In this document: positions 1-12,239 of the stretch, one piece after another | Layout of the letters: each line of letters begins with the position of its first letter | Position numbering within the stretch: position 1 is the stretch's first letter | DNA from: Isochrysis galbana | Taxonomy: Eukaryota > Haptophyta > Isochrysidales > Isochrysidaceae | Direction: 5' to 3' | DNA length: 64,000 bases | Assembly: GCA_018136815.1 (NCBI GenBank) | Contig: CM030940.1 | Span: 4,349,087 to 4,413,086, forward strand | Made by a program: the position numbers and the translations under genes | Notes under the pieces: model-generated | Told to the model about the DNA's origin: nothing | What the model saw: the letters and a program-made list of their open reading frames with translations, nothing else | The model's database searches: none

Positions 1-3000
1 AACAACGTGGCCGAGATATTCAGCCGAGGTGGCAAAGAAAACGCATTTCGACATCTTGCAAGTGAGGCCCGCCCAGATGAGACGTTCCAAGACAAGATCA
101 AGACGGTGTACATTTGTTGGAATGACGACTCTTCCCTGGCCTGCAGCGAGTCACCTACGCCTGTCGACCAGGCGCCGACATCATCCAAGTATGGCATACA
201 AATCTCCCATGCCAGCCCACCGAGAACGGCGTCCATAAGGCGGCACATATACGAAGGACCGGATTGGACACCGAAAGGCAAGTAATTGAACTCGTACTTG
301 CCGCGATGAGTAGTGAACGCGGTGATATGTTTATCGGACTCTTTGATCGGTATACCCCAAAAACCAGATGCTAGGTCCAGGGTGCAAAGGAATAGAGAAT
401 CGAGGTTGCCTTGGCCGGACGACAATCGGTCGATGGCTTCTACCGTGAGGGAAGAGGGCTGTCCTCTAGACGAAGCTTGGAGTTGACGTCGCGGTAATCT
501 ACGCAGAAACGTACTGAGCCATCCTTCTTAGTGACCAGCACGACTCGAGAGGCCCACGACGAGTTTGATTTCCTGATGATACCCGCGGACTCCATCTTGC
601 AAACTTCGTCCTCTATGATCTTCTCACCCTCTCGTCCAACTCTAGACGGTGCGTGGCGGTGAGCTTCGACTCCGGGGTTGAGCGGTAGCTCTACCTCCAT
701 CACGTGAGTGTGATTCGGGTTGGTCGGGTCAATTGCGAAAGCAGCGATACGTCGGGCCAGTAGACGACGAACTTGTTCACGTTGGGGCATCGAGAGACGG
801 CCCTCGGGGTCGATCTTGGCTGCCTCGAGGAGCTTACATTGGTCCTCGTCGAGCGACTCAATCACATCCGGCGAGTTAACGTCACCGACGCGGCGATAAG
901 TTCCAGCGTGAATCTTGAATCGAACCTGTAACGAAGCTACAGGATGGAACGACGGAAGATGTAGAGGTTTGGGGTCAGTATTGACCACCGTAATCGCGAT
1001 GGTGTGGTTGGAGTTCGGCCTCTCTACTTGAGGGATGACGAGAGGAGAGCTATCGATCGTTTCACGCGTAGGTAGTCGGTCCACGAGCATGGCGCAATCT
1101 TCGTGTTCTCGAAGAGCTAGTGGAATTCGGACGTGAAACGTTGCCCGATGATAGGCCGGGATCGTGATAGGTTCGTGGGTATATAGGAGGTACTCGGAGC
1201 CACATGATGCCGGCGCTTTGGCGGCAAACTCATCGGCCGTGTTGAAGAGAGGCTCGGAGACTAGCTGGTTGTCGTTTTCGGCGGCCTGCGGCCCTCGGAA
1301 GAAGTCAGTCGTAATTGGGTTCGCGGAGGTCGGACAGACTTGTGCACAAGTCAGGCTGACAGGGACCATCGCTATCGGTGACGTCGAGACGCGAAAGATC
1401 GGCGGGGCGTCGGGGCTTGGACTGCCATTAACCCCAAGAGGAGCCACCGTGGATGGAGCACCGAGAGTGATAGAGCCGTCCGCGCTGTCGGAGGCGAGCT
1501 GAATCGAAGCGGCGTGCGTGGCTAAGAAGTCGTTCCCGAGCAGCAGCATCGGGTTGCCTTCAATCACCATGAACGTATGACGAAAGAGAAATCCGCCGAC
1601 GGAGAAGACGATTCGAGCCTTGCCTCGCGTGATAAGAGGTAGGCCGTCCGGACCGTGAAGCGGTGTCACCACGGCTTGTGGCAGCCGCTCGACGCATGCG
1701 TCGTTGGGTAGGCTGGACAAGAGGGAAGTGGTCACGACCGACGGGCCAGCTCCGGTGTCAGCGAGTGTGCTGTTGACCGTGAGGGCGGAGTCGGCTAAGA
1801 TTACTCCTTCTTTGCCGGCAGCCTCGCCGGAGCGGCAGACCATTAGATCTCGAACATATAGACAATGCCTTGGGTAGGCAGATGGTAGGGTATCCACGAC
1901 GCTCTCCGGCCGGTGCGCGGTCACGTGTGCAATGGTGTCGGACAGGGACGGGGTTGGTCGCCAGCGTCGTTGCTCGGGTGAATTCGTCGTCAAACTGGTC
2001 GTCGTCTCTTCGGGTACTCCGACTGCCGCTATCGTGGCAGAGGGCCTAGAGGGGTCGTCCTCGTTGGTAGCGGTACAGGGTGATAGCTTGGGACTAGTGT
2101 AGCCCAGGCCTCTCTTGTCGGTGGGGTGCCTCGGGTGGTCGGACATCTTTTCCCAATCTTTCTCGAGACGGGCTTGGGCTTCTGTCTTGGGTCTTCGAAC
2201 TAATGAGGCTAGCTCTTCGGCGCGGATGCCTTTGGCTTCCACGAACTCGATCGGCGCTCGGACGGCAGCGGCGAGGTCGGATTCCTCGTCGGCGTTTCGT
2301 CCGGCTAGAGCTTGCGCTCTTATTTCGTCAGCGGTTTCGAGCGTGACGTTGGACCATTTCTGGTCCCCGTTCACTCCGAATGATTGCCATTGTTGGCGCC
2401 GCTTCCGGAGAGTCGTCGGCGTCGTCGGACGCGGCGAGCTCGCGCGTGCCGGAGGCGGGGCGGTCCATGGAGAGAATGGGTCGTGGAGTGTAGACTCGGA
2501 GGCGTGGAGTGGCGTGTCGTTGTCGTGGTTATCGTGGGTTTCTTTTTGGTCTTCGTGGTTGTCTGACTCGGGAGTAGCTGGACGGGAAACAACGGGGTCG
2601 GAAGAAACTTCACTCGTTTCCCTCCCCCTCTCATAACGATGAAGAGCCGACCACGGCTCGTAGGCGGTAGCCTCGGTCGAGCTAAGTGAAGGCCGGTCCA
2701 ATAGGCTGCACCGCGCGCAAGCGAGTAGCTCTAACGCGGACAATTTCTTCGTCGACGTCTGGTCTCGCTGTTGGCTCAAATGTCGAAGAAGAACCGGCAT
2801 CCAATGGATCGCCATCGCTCCAGCTACACCGACGTAGGTGCGGCTGCGAAGAGCGCCACGGTGCGGTGAAGGAGAGAGGTTAGCCATGGCCGACTCACGG
2901 CCATCCACGACGCAAGTTGGCTGGAGGGGCGGCAGCCCTTTGGTGAGGTGCAACCCGGTGGCTTTCTGGTGTCCAGTGCCGTGCTCCCAGGGTTGGACGA

Positions 3001-5101
3001 ATTGGGTCGGGGTCAACCCCCCGACTAAACGGCGAGCTTCCGCATGCATCCGAGGGTTCTCGACCGCTACAAACGGAGCAGTGGCGGAGGCCATTGACTT
3101 GAAGACGCGAGCGGCCGACTCAAGAGCGGCACGACGTCCGGGTTCTTGGGAGAGCCATTGACTGCTGACAGCGGAGAGGTACGTGCAGGGCGGGTGGGCG
3201 ATGACTAGGTCCCAACCTAGGTTTTGGACATGAAGCGCGTCGCCTTGGAAGTGGGGCACGTAATCGATCTCGGAAGGATACAAATCGCACGTAGCTACAT
3301 CAGCACCGGCGAGTAGGAACATGGAGGAGACGACGCCGCTCGTCTCGCCAACGACGAGAACGCGTGGTGCGTGACAGCCAGACGTCAGCCCGTCTTGGAC
3401 TCGTTGATTCATCTTCGTGAGCTCAGCGCAAAGCTCATCGAAGTGCTTGGGTAGCGCGGCGGCAGGCGAGGCTAGGGTGCCATTGCGAGGCCGGCGAAGC
3501 TCTTGGGCTGCCTCCGTGAGGTGCCGAGGTAATACCACCGCAGAGCCGCTCGCTCGTGCACGAAGAGAGGCGAGAGCGTGGAGAGCGGGTGACGGGGTAT
3601 CATCACGGGTGCCGACATCGGAGTTGTTTTGAGAGGAATCGAAGGACTGGATCGCGGACGCATTGATCGCTGCCACGCGCATGATGGTGGTGGCAGTGGT
3701 ATCGAGAGGCAGGCAGTGCTCGGAGGCGGCGACCGGTGGCCGCAGCGACGTAGGACGAATGGAAGAAGACTCGGATATCGACGACGTAGAGACGGGCTCG
3801 GAGGACGGGATTGACGAAGAAACTCGGAGAAGTGGGGTGTCGGACGGCGGCGACGGACGCCGCGGCCGCGAGACCACCGGTGAGAGACATGAAGGACATG
3901 GCTCAGGGACTCGGTTGGGCTGGCTCAATGGGCGTAGAAGCTCGGTTTGGGAGGCCGCCGTTCCTCGACGTGCAGAGGAGTTGTGGTCACTCTCCATGGT
4001 CACGTCGGAAGAGGAGACGTCGTTGCATTCTGTCGTCGGCGGGGTCGGCGCCGGCGAAAGAAGGGACGTGGCTGTCGTAGAAGCCGGCTGCGGGGAAGGC
4101 TGGGGCCAGGGTGGTGGCTCTGCGGCAGCGGCTGGCGTGGGTAGTGGCCGAAGAGGTTCTGCAATGCGAAGCATTCTTCGGAGGACTTGGCTCGGGCTAG
4201 CGGGTGGATGGACCGCTGAAATTACGGTGGATTCAGACTCGAATTCGGAAGACTCGGCGACTTGAGAGGGGCTAGGAGACGGCTGTTCAAGCTCCTCCAG
4301 GGCTCTCGGTTGATGGGGTGGCGTGGGAACGCCGGTGGTCGACCGCGGACTCCGCGGTGACGTTAATTTGTACTCGGACTCGGACTCGTCGTTTCTGGCG
4401 TGCTGGACGCCAATAACAGGGCTAACTTTCGAAATGGGAACGGACGGGGCCGGCTCAAAGGTGAAGCCCCCTGGCGTCGCAACCGTCGGTGAGGACGAAG
4501 CTGAAGCTTGTGATGACAATAGGGGCACGGTGGCCAGCACCGGTTGGCTCGGTGCGGCCGAAATCTCGGACTCGGTGACGGGCTTGATTACGCGGGCTCG
4601 GGATGCACTGTCTTGTGCGATTGGACTCGGACTCGGAACGGAAACGGAAGGGATCGGCTCGGCGGCGTGCAGCCTGCTGGAGTGGCAGGCCGGCTGCGGC
4701 GAGACTCGGAACGGTGGCTCGGACAAGGACACAGTGGCTGTCGTCGAGGGCTTCGGCGTCAGCTTGTGTTTGGACTCGATACGCGGTGGCTCGTGAAACG
4801 GGGCTCGGTTGTGGTTGGAATTCTGGAAGTGACCGGAGATTCCAGATGACTCAGACTCGGGGCGCGGAGGACCGAAGGTGAACACTCCCGCGGAAGGAGT
4901 GGTCGTCGGAGGCTCAGTGAGTGGCTGGAGCTCCGTTAATCCTGCGGTCGACCGCGTGGTAGGACTCGGTGACGTTGTAAACTCGGACTCGGACTCGGAC
5001 TCGGACTCGGACTCGGATGGCTCAGAACGGGGTTTGCTCAAAACAGGCTTGGACTCGGACTCGAAAGAAAGTGGGGAAGAACCGGAGAACTGCGCCTCCA
5101 T
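1..5101 (-). CDS. pol-type polyprotein: methyltransferase, protease, reverse transcriptase (partial)
   Basis: The N-terminal 550 or so residues are Ser/Pro/Glu-rich, with an ESESES run coded by a GACTCG microsatellite near 4980. A methyltransferase follows at about 3365-2785: SAM-binding start PRVLVVGETSG, acidic CDLYPSEID, catalytic HPPCTYL (the PPC motif IV of cytosine-C5 enzymes), VENPRMH (ENP, motif VI), QPWEHGTGHQKAT, and LSPSPHRGALRSRTY. This string of motifs matches the phage protein family usually annotated as DNA cytosine methyltransferase. Next comes a retropepsin-like protease near 1760 (ADTGAGPSVV, with a later LLLGNDFL), and RT sequence from about 700 to the window edge. The protein would act in the retroelement life cycle; the role of the methyltransferase is unknown. 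Confidence 0.75.
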
Positions 5102-5671
5102 CGTCGTAGTAATGGAGACTGGTGATACCGGTGATGACTGGACTGGGCTCAGACTCGTAGATGGGCTCGCGGTGGCGTAAGACGAAGAGGGTAATTCTGA
5201 ACGTGACTTGGACTCGGACTCGTACTCGGGAGACGTTTTGTGGCTCGGACATGCGAAATTTGATTTGAAGGATTGAAGGTTGGATTGGGCCTGCGGCGGC
5301 TGGATTTTCGCAGACCGTGAGGTCTTGGACTGGGGATGCTTGAGGAGTGGCGGGGGGTAGCGGTTGAGCGGCTTGAGTTGATAGAGAGGCGGTGACGGTT
5401 GACTTGGTTTTGAGGACTCGTGCGTGATATCGAGAATCAGGATGGAATCATCGGCATTGGGAGAAATAGGGGCAATCGGCGAGGAGGCAGGAGAAAGAGG
5501 GGGATGGAGGTGGTAGGGCTTGTCTGGAACTTGGGGAATCTTGGGGTACCGGTTGGAGGCCGTAGAAGTACTCGGCCGTAGCGTAATACGATCTTTTGGT
5601 GGGTGGCGTTCAGGCCCACTACCCTGGACTGGCAGCGGGGTAACAGCGCGGACGTGGGCCCCGCCGGCGAC

Positions 5672-8440
5672 CTACTGGGCCGGACGGAGAACAACCATCG
5701 TGCGGAGGCGGCGGTGGACTTCTGGGTCGTTACCACACTCGCCACTGCCGCCTTCGCAGAGAAAACGAATGTATGGTTGGCAAACGACGGGGTTATGAGC
5801 TCCGTCGCCCGTGCCATACTTCCACAAGTCTGCCTCGGGCGTACCAGATGGAGCCCGGGGACGAAAGGCGCAGTACGCGCAGCCGTTGGCGTCGGTCCAC
5901 TCCTTGACGTCGCGGTCTAAGTCGTCGAGACGCGGCGCCGTCATGGTGGCATCCGAGGGACGGCAGCGCGTGAGCGCAGCGCGAAGGGCCGGGTGACCCG
6001 CGTAACGAGAGATTTGCCAGAAGCGGGCTCGCGCTCGAGACCAGCTACCTGGATCCCATTCCGAGAGGCCCGAATCGGCCGGAAGCCCAAGGCCGTTCGG
6101 AGGGGGATCACATTGGCGACGGGAAGACGTGCTTTTGCCGAGGGGACGGTCAAGAAGTGCGTCCGGTAACGGAGACGATGCGGAGTAATTCGTAGGCGGA
6201 GGCGGAGCCCGACGATTGTCAGCGCCAGTCGCCTTGCGGTTCGAGTTGTTGTTTTGCAATTTTAATGCCTCGGTCACCGCCGCTTGGACGGCGGCGACCA
6301 TCGAAGCCGTAGTGTCTGCGGGGTTAGAGGCAGTCTTAGCAACCTTGGCGGTCTTGGTGGACTTGGAAGTAGTCGCCGGCGGCGTCACGGCGGCGACCGT
6401 GACCGACGTTTGTTGTTGGCCAGCACGGGACTGTTCGTACGGGCTCAAGTAGCGTTGGCAGAGGTTGACGCACGAAAGGGCCGAACGAGGAAGCTCGTGG
6501 TTCTCGACGCGGAAGCGAGTCTTTGCAAGATACTCGCCGAACTTGGTCGCGTTATCCACGCCGCGAGCCGCGTCGACCTTGTCGTTCCGAATGATGGACT
6601 CGAATCGTTGATTGATATCGTGCGACATGTTTGGGTGGTCCCAGACCGTCGTGGCATCCACCTTCGCGTCACCCATCTTGCGGACGTACGCGCGCACCAA
6701 ATTCTTGGATAACTCTAAGAGATCGGAGCCGGCTTCACGGGCTACGAGGCGGTCCCACTCCATGGAGGCGGAGTCTTTGGCGAAGCCGGGCACGTTGGCC
6801 GCGAAGGTGGCGTCGCACTTGCGGAGAAGCACGTCGCAGGCCAGCGCGGGATTGAGAGAGAGAACCGGATCTTCGGCGAGATCGAGGAGGAAGGCGTAAA
6901 TCCTTTGGTTGCCGGTGGTGCACAAGTTGGCGGCCGCTAGCAAGGATGTAAAGATTTCACGGTGGTCGCAGCCGAGCGAGAGGGCGCGCTCGAGTGGCTT
7001 GATGAAGGACAGACGAAAATCATTCCAGGAGGTGGCCGCTGTCTGGACGTTGTCCGAGGCCAGGCCCTTGGGGAACTTGATCTCGGAAAGCTCTTTGCCC
7101 ATTCGGACTTGGTGATGGAGGGTGCGGTCGAGGAAGAAGCGGCTCCGAGCCCACTTGGTCACGTGCTCCTTCTCGAAAAACACACGGTAGTGCCAAACAT
7201 TGCCGGCCCGAGAGAGGCCGCCGTTGAGAATGGCGTGGATTAGCTCGAAATCGTCGGAGTTCTTGTAGAGAGAAGCTACCTCATAGGGGGACATGTTAAA
7301 CAGTTGGTCCCATGAGGCTAGGATGACCTCTCGCTCAGAAACATCCCCGGCGAGGCTTGGATCGACGGGATGCCGCCGAGTCGCCGGATTTGGAAGCGAG
7401 CGGAGGCCCGCGACGGTGGGTGGAGGTTGGGGATCAGAAACAGGCTTGACAGACGGGACAGGAACGGGTGTATTGGGTACGGGATCGGAAATCGGATTTG
7501 GCGGAACGGAGAACGGCGCGGCGGGCAAAGGTTGAGAAGGGAACTTGGCCGAGGCAGGGGGAGCACCGATGGAGTTGTCTCCTTCTTCCACAAGCGGTGG
7601 CGAAGTTTCGACTCGAGACGAAGTCGTAGTGCCCGCTTGGCCCTGTAGAATGTTGAGTATCGTGTTGAAGGTAGACCCCACCTCTCGCTGAAATTCTTCG
7701 TGGCGCTGGGCGGCTTGGAGGGTAGAGGACTCGAGGCGGTCGACAGCGCCGCGGAGAGCCTCGATCTGGACTTGTTGGTCCATGATTTGGGCGGCGCCGA
7801 CGGTGGCGGTCGGAGGTGGAACGACATTACGTTTGGGGTACGAATACGTCGACGGGGGTGGAACAAACTCTTCATATGGTGGGGGCTCGAAAGGAGGGAG
7901 GGACCGGACGGAACCCACATCATCTTCAGCACCAACCACAGAGGGATTGAGAGAGGAAGGAACACTTGGCAAAGGATCAGCGAAAGAAAGGAGAGGAAAG
8001 GCCACCGGTGGAGCAACGGACGAGGCTAGAGGACCCATTCCAGCTCCAGTTGACGGGGTGTGAGTAGAGGCCCGCGGAGGCGGCGGAACTTCGACCGTCG
8101 GCGCGGAGAGGCGAGAGGGGGGGAGAACTGGCTCGGAAAGGCTCTCCTTTGAAGAAGGGAGGGGTCCCACGAGGCTCTCTTCCCCAGGAGACTTCGACCC
8201 GAACAGTTCGGGAAGAGAAGAAGAAGAGACGGGCTCATGACGCGGGGACGATGAAGATTTCTCAAGGGAAGAACTCGACGTGACGACCGGAGCCGAAGGC
8301 GCGAGCGAAGATTTTGTGCTTGTCAGAGCAAGGCTCATCTCACTCTTGGAGATGGCCTGCGAGGGCGCGCCGGCAGCTAGCGCGGAATGCGGTTCTTGCG
8401 GGGAGCTCATGGAGCTTTCCTCGGGGGTGACTACGGGCAT
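5672..8440 (-). CDS. gag-like protein of the retrotransposon
   Basis: Retroelement capsid-side protein. The start is put at the ATG at 8440 (MPVVTPEESS) because a relic at 49.3-50.3 kb begins with the same MPV..P pattern and the same following ALAAGAP segment. The first 380 or so residues are Ser/Pro-rich. A helical core of roughly 300 residues follows (for example FFEKEHVTKWARSRFF, LARAYV-like and YLSPYEQSR segments), as expected for a capsid-type domain. The C-terminal part has a Cys/His cluster (CAYC, then HNPVVC and C.GGSGEC) that could be a nucleocapsid-like zinc finger, although it is not the classical CCHC knuckle. Gag assignment is by position upstream of protease/RT and by composition, not by a recognised family. 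Confidence 0.6.
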   Translation of the reverse strand: MPVVTPEESSMSSPQEPHSALAAGAPSQAISKSEMSLALTSTKSSLAPSAPVVTSSSSLEKSSSSPRHEPVSSSSLPELFGSKSPGEESLVGPLPSSKESLSEPVLPPSRLSAPTVEVPPPPRASTHTPSTGAGMGPLASSVAPPVAFPLLSFADPLPSVPSSLNPSVVGAEDDVGSVRSLPPFEPPPYEEFVPPPSTYSYPKRNVVPPPTATVGAAQIMDQQVQIEALRGAVDRLESSTLQAAQRHEEFQREVGSTFNTILNILQGQAGTTTSSRVETSPPLVEEGDNSIGAPPASAKFPSQPLPAAPFSVPPNPISDPVPNTPVPVPSVKPVSDPQPPPTVAGLRSLPNPATRRHPVDPSLAGDVSEREVILASWDQLFNMSPYEVASLYKNSDDFELIHAILNGGLSRAGNVWHYRVFFEKEHVTKWARSRFFLDRTLHHQVRMGKELSEIKFPKGLASDNVQTAATSWNDFRLSFIKPLERALSLGCDHREIFTSLLAAANLCTTGNQRIYAFLLDLAEDPVLSLNPALACDVLLRKCDATFAANVPGFAKDSASMEWDRLVAREAGSDLLELSKNLVRAYVRKMGDAKVDATTVWDHPNMSHDINQRFESIIRNDKVDAARGVDNATKFGEYLAKTRFRVENHELPRSALSCVNLCQRYLSPYEQSRAGQQQTSVTVAAVTPPATTSKSTKTAKVAKTASNPADTTASMVAAVQAAVTEALKLQNNNSNRKATGADNRRAPPPPTNYSASSPLPDALLDRPLGKSTSSRRQCDPPPNGLGLPADSGLSEWDPGSWSRARARFWQISRYAGHPALRAALTRCRPSDATMTAPRLDDLDRDVKEWTDANGCAYCAFRPRAPSGTPEADLWKYGTGDGAHNPVVCQPYIRFLCEGGSGECGNDPEVHRRLRTMVVLRPAQ

Positions 8441-8659
8441 GGTGATCGACGCACGACGCACGACGCACGGAGGGCGCGGAAGTGTGGAAGGAGGCTTGTG
8501 GGAGGTGGTGGCAGGCGACTGGGGGTGGCTCAGGCGCGTGCTTGGCTTGTATTGACTCGTTGACTCGGGGTATAGACTCGGGAACTCGGGGGGACTCGCT
8601 TGGGAACACGGTGGGACTCGACGAAGTTGCCACAAAAACACTCACAAGAAACCCAAACC

Positions 8660-9495
8660 CCAACGACCTTGGGCTCAGAAAACTAACGTAAACACTCCGG
8701 AATCATACGATAAACAAACCCCTCCCGCGCGACAAAGGCTGAGGTCGCGATCGCTCGTCATGCGCGAAGAAATACGGAAAGAGAGCGCAAAACTACGCAA
8801 ACGAAGGGTTCAAACTATCGTTAAAGTGAAAACTCGTCCGCTGAAGCCAACGCGGAGGGTCGAGGAGAGGTCCAAACTCGCGCGGGGGGAAGAAGGCGAT
8901 GTGCAGAGAGACCTTCTAGACAAGCGACGAGCAAGGGGCGACGAAACAAGACGCGAGACGCAGGGCGCGTGCCATTCGTTCTTCCCTTCTTTCACCGAAA
9001 ACGCGGCGAAACTAACGTTAAACATCGGTACCCCCTCCGCGAGAATCGCGAAGAAGAACGGACGAGATGGAGGCAATCATCGAAGGAATCGCGAGAGGAA
9101 TCGAAGCGAGGGGGGGGAAACAGCGCGCGCGGGGGGGGAACGAACGACGGCCGGAGGAAACGAACCGCGCGCGGAGGAGAAGAACCTCGCGCGGGGGGGG
9201 GAATAATATAACGGCCGGAGGCGACGGATGGCACGCCGAGAGGAAGAACCTGCCGCGGGGGGGCGAGGGACCGAGGGCACGGCGGGGCAGCGTGGGAGGG
9301 CGCGAGGGTGATCTCGGAGCGAGATCGCGTCCTTTCCCTCGCGGAGCGCAGAGAGACCCCCACGGAACATCCTGGGACCGGAGAATGTTTTGGACGAAAC
9401 TTCCCTCCGTCGGCCGAGGAGAGGAGGACGGAGAGAGAGAGAGAGAGAGTCTCGCAGAGCAACTGCGGAACGAGAAGTCGAAGTCATGCCGGTTT
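8660..9495 (-). other. Leader / possible 5' LTR of the retrotransposon
   Basis: No protein is supported here. The stretch upstream of gag holds short G-run repeats around 9107-9260 and a (GA)n tract at about 9430-9452. An AT-rich switch at about 9490-9540 may mark the element border. Without the opposite LTR in the window, LTR ends, primer-binding site and target duplication cannot be fixed. Confidence 0.35.
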
Positions 9496-9517
9496 ATTAC
9501 CTTAAACGAGCCAACAA

Positions 9518-11840
9518 TTATAGTAACAGCAAAAACAAAATTCGAATCGCAAATTTCGAGACCAAAATCTGCAAACCTGGACTTGAGACCATGGGGAATC
9601 CGAATCTGTGTGTCTTGTGCGTCAGTGGCAACACGGGGAACTGTTCAATTGTAATTGTGAGCGCGTACCTTACACGAATATTCATGCCTACAGCCTTCAG
9701 ATGGGCAGGAATACAACACACTGGCGAACCGCTGGGAGGCGTGAGGTGAGAGCTAGAAGCTGCTTCGCCTCTCCCCTCCATGAAACGAGCCAGAGCCGTC
9801 CTCGGCTCAGCCAGCTCGAAACCGGTCGAGCAAAGCGAAGGGCGTTCTCTCAAGCTGGCAGCTGCTTGGGAAATTGCCCAGTCCACCGTGAAGTCGAGCG
9901 AACGCGACGCCTTGGCTTCGCGCGCATAACGGCGCAAGACCGGCATCCACTGGGCCGCCATTGCACCGGCAATGCCCACATAGGTGCGGCTGCGAAGGGC
10001 GCCACGGTGGGGCGACGGCGATAGATCCGCCATAGCGGATAGACGTCCCTCGACAATCTTCGAAGGCTGCAAGGACGGGAGTGAAGCCGTCAGGTACAGG
10101 CCAGTTGCTTTTTGATGGCCCGTGCCGTGCTGCCACGGCTGCACAAACTGCCGCGGTCGCAACCCCCCGACTAAGGCAGAGGCTTCCGCGTGCATTCGAG
10201 GATTTTCGACGGCAACGAAAGGCGCGTCGGCGCTTGCCATGGCGAGGAAGACTCTAGCGGCGGATTCGAGAGCCTGGCGTCGTCCCGGCTCCCGATCGAG
10301 CCACTGGCAACTCACCGCCGACAAATACGTGCACGGCGGATGCGCAACCACGAGGTCCCAACCGAGGTTTTGAATGTGAAGAGCATCTCCGCAGAAGTGG
10401 GGAATGTAGTCGATCTCCGACGGTCGTAGATCGCACGTCGCGACGTGCGCTCCGGCGAGTAGGAACATCGAAGACACGACCCCGCTAGCTTCACCGACGA
10501 CTAGAACGCGGGGTGGAGGAATCCCCTCGGCCGCGTCGAGCGTCACGGCGTCGTGGATCGCCGCTAACTCAGCGCAAAGCTCGTCAAAATGCGTCGGCAG
10601 TACGGCAGAGGGTGATGAATGAGTGCTCGCGTGCGGCCGCCGCACGGCTAGAGCAGCTTCGGCGAGATGGCGGGGCAAGATGACGGAGGAACCGCTAGCC
10701 CGGGCACGGGAGGCGGCTAACATTTGGAGCTCGCGCGTAGGGGCGCGGGCAGTTGCAGTAGACTTGGCGGCCGAGGAACAACCAACCACGGCGATCCGGT
10801 GGATGGCCTCGGCAACGGAATTCAGGGGAAGGAGGTCGTCGCCCTCGAGTTTCGGTGGGCTAGACCTGAAGGGGGTTGGCTCCGGCGGGCGATCCCTGGA
10901 ACGGGGATCCTCCGGAGAGCCGAGAGAAAGAGGAGACGCCGGCGTCCGTATGGTGCGCGACGAGGGATCGTAGTCGACGGCCCCTGCGTCTCCCGAGTCT
11001 GCGGTGGCCACGGCGTGAGCGCGGAAAGCCGCAGCTCCCTTGGAACCTTCATCTTCATTGACTCCGGAAGCCGACCCTTCCGGGTCGGGAACCAGATCAG
11101 AAACGAGAACGGGTGCAACTTCGAGACGAGAGAATGAACACGACGACGGAGAAATATAACGAACCGGGGAGAGAGGTGAAGAGGAGACACTAGTCTCCGC
11201 CTCAACAGCACGAGAACCTACGGTAGACAACGACGATTCGTCCGCAGAGCGGCTCCGGCTATGGCCCTTGGGAGAGAGGTCTCCAGTGGGGTCCCGCCGG
11301 GAAAGAGCAGAAACAGGTGAAAGATTCCCTCACCTAGGAAGCGAACCTACACCGGTCTCCAAGGGGAGATGGCAAATTAAACCTCAAATCTCGAGCGGCT
11401 AGAGCAACCGACTCGCTCGCCAAAACCTTGACCGAGAAGAAAGAAGCAAGGACCTACAAGCCAAGGGTAGCGGACCTAGGGAATGTGAGAGGAAGTTTCC
11501 GAACGCCAACGCGAACGCCAAACGCTGGAAGACAACGAAACCCTAACCAGGCTAAACAAAACCTACGACGAACAGGCCTGGACGACAACGAAAGTTAGCA
11601 AGTCCCAAGAAAGAACCGGAACCCAACAAGAAACAACAAGCCTTGCAAGAATCTAAACAAGCCTTCACAAGGTAACCTGAGAGCCTGAGACAAGCGCGCA
11701 GCGAGCAACAGGCGACCTGGCTCCTTTAGGTAAAGATTACCCGAAAGGAGGAAACCTGGAATCTAGACCTGACAAACAGGCTAGAAGGAACGAAACGAGA
11801 ACTCGAATTCTAGATCGCTAGGGACGAACCCTACCAACCT
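9518..11840 (-). mobile_element. Second, partial copy of the methyltransferase-bearing retrotransposon
   Basis: A coding stretch at about 9518-11230 holds the same methyltransferase as the neighbouring element: PRVLVVGEASG near 10510, VAHPPCTYLSAV, VENPRMHAEA, QPWQHGTGHQKAT, LSPSPHRGALRSRTY and a final GAMAAQWMPVL. Sequence upstream of the domain is Ser/Pro-rich but differs from the first copy. Protease and RT are not found next to it, so this is a fragment, probably cut by or abutting the first element. 11231-11840 has no gene and is probably leader sequence. Both copies lie on the same strand. The domain is clearly better conserved between the copies than its flanks. Confidence 0.7.
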
Positions 11841-12239
11841 AGATGTACCTGAGCTTCACCGTGTGGCCGCACGGCGAAGGACCTGGAAACAAGAGCCTGG
11901 AAATCGCATCATCTGGGATGAATGCGACAGTGTCCGGGCCAGCCAGGACATTGAGTGAGCAGAACCCGCCGCGCCAGCGACGCCAATCGCGCCAGCCGCG
12001 CGCCGGTGTTGAGCAACGAGTTGCCCTAGAGCGCCTCCATAGGGCGCCGCCCCCACTCCCCCACTCCACGGCGGTGTGGAACTCCTCATCTCCTCATCGC
12101 CGTCGCCGTCGCCGCGACCATCGTTGCTGCACACCGGGTTGGCCATGAGGAGGGTGGGGTGGGGGGTGGGGTGGGGACGTGGGGACTCGGGGCTCGGAGC
12201 TAGGAGCTAGGAGCGTTGCGGTGGCTGGTCCGCGCCGGT
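11841..12239. other. No gene seen
   Basis: GC-rich sequence without a supported coding region; short open frames on both strands show no recognisable motif. A G-rich run with GTGGGGT repeats lies near 12150-12190. Confidence 0.4.

Larger units (their letters stand above)
1..9495 (-). mobile_element. Ty3/Gypsy-like LTR retrotransposon carrying a phage-type DNA methyltransferase
   Basis: Minus-strand element in the order leader (about 8660-9495), gag (5672-8440), then a pol polyprotein (from 5101 leftwards) with methyltransferase, aspartic protease and reverse transcriptase. It continues past the left edge, so RNase H, integrase and the 3' LTR are not visible. The family call rests on the protease motif ADTGAGPSVV followed by an RT start of Gypsy type (WASRVVLVTKKDG, then FCVDYRDVN). 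The long coding regions suggest a fairly young copy; whether it is whole cannot be judged because one end is missing. The methyltransferase between gag and protease is not a standard Ty3/Gypsy part. LTR limits are not defined, so the right boundary is approximate, placed where a GA-rich leader ends and unrelated sequence starts. Confidence 0.8.

Noticed and set aside
3700-4265. Plus-strand frames inside the retrotransposon
   Set aside because: Antisense shadows of the Ser/Pro-rich polyprotein region.
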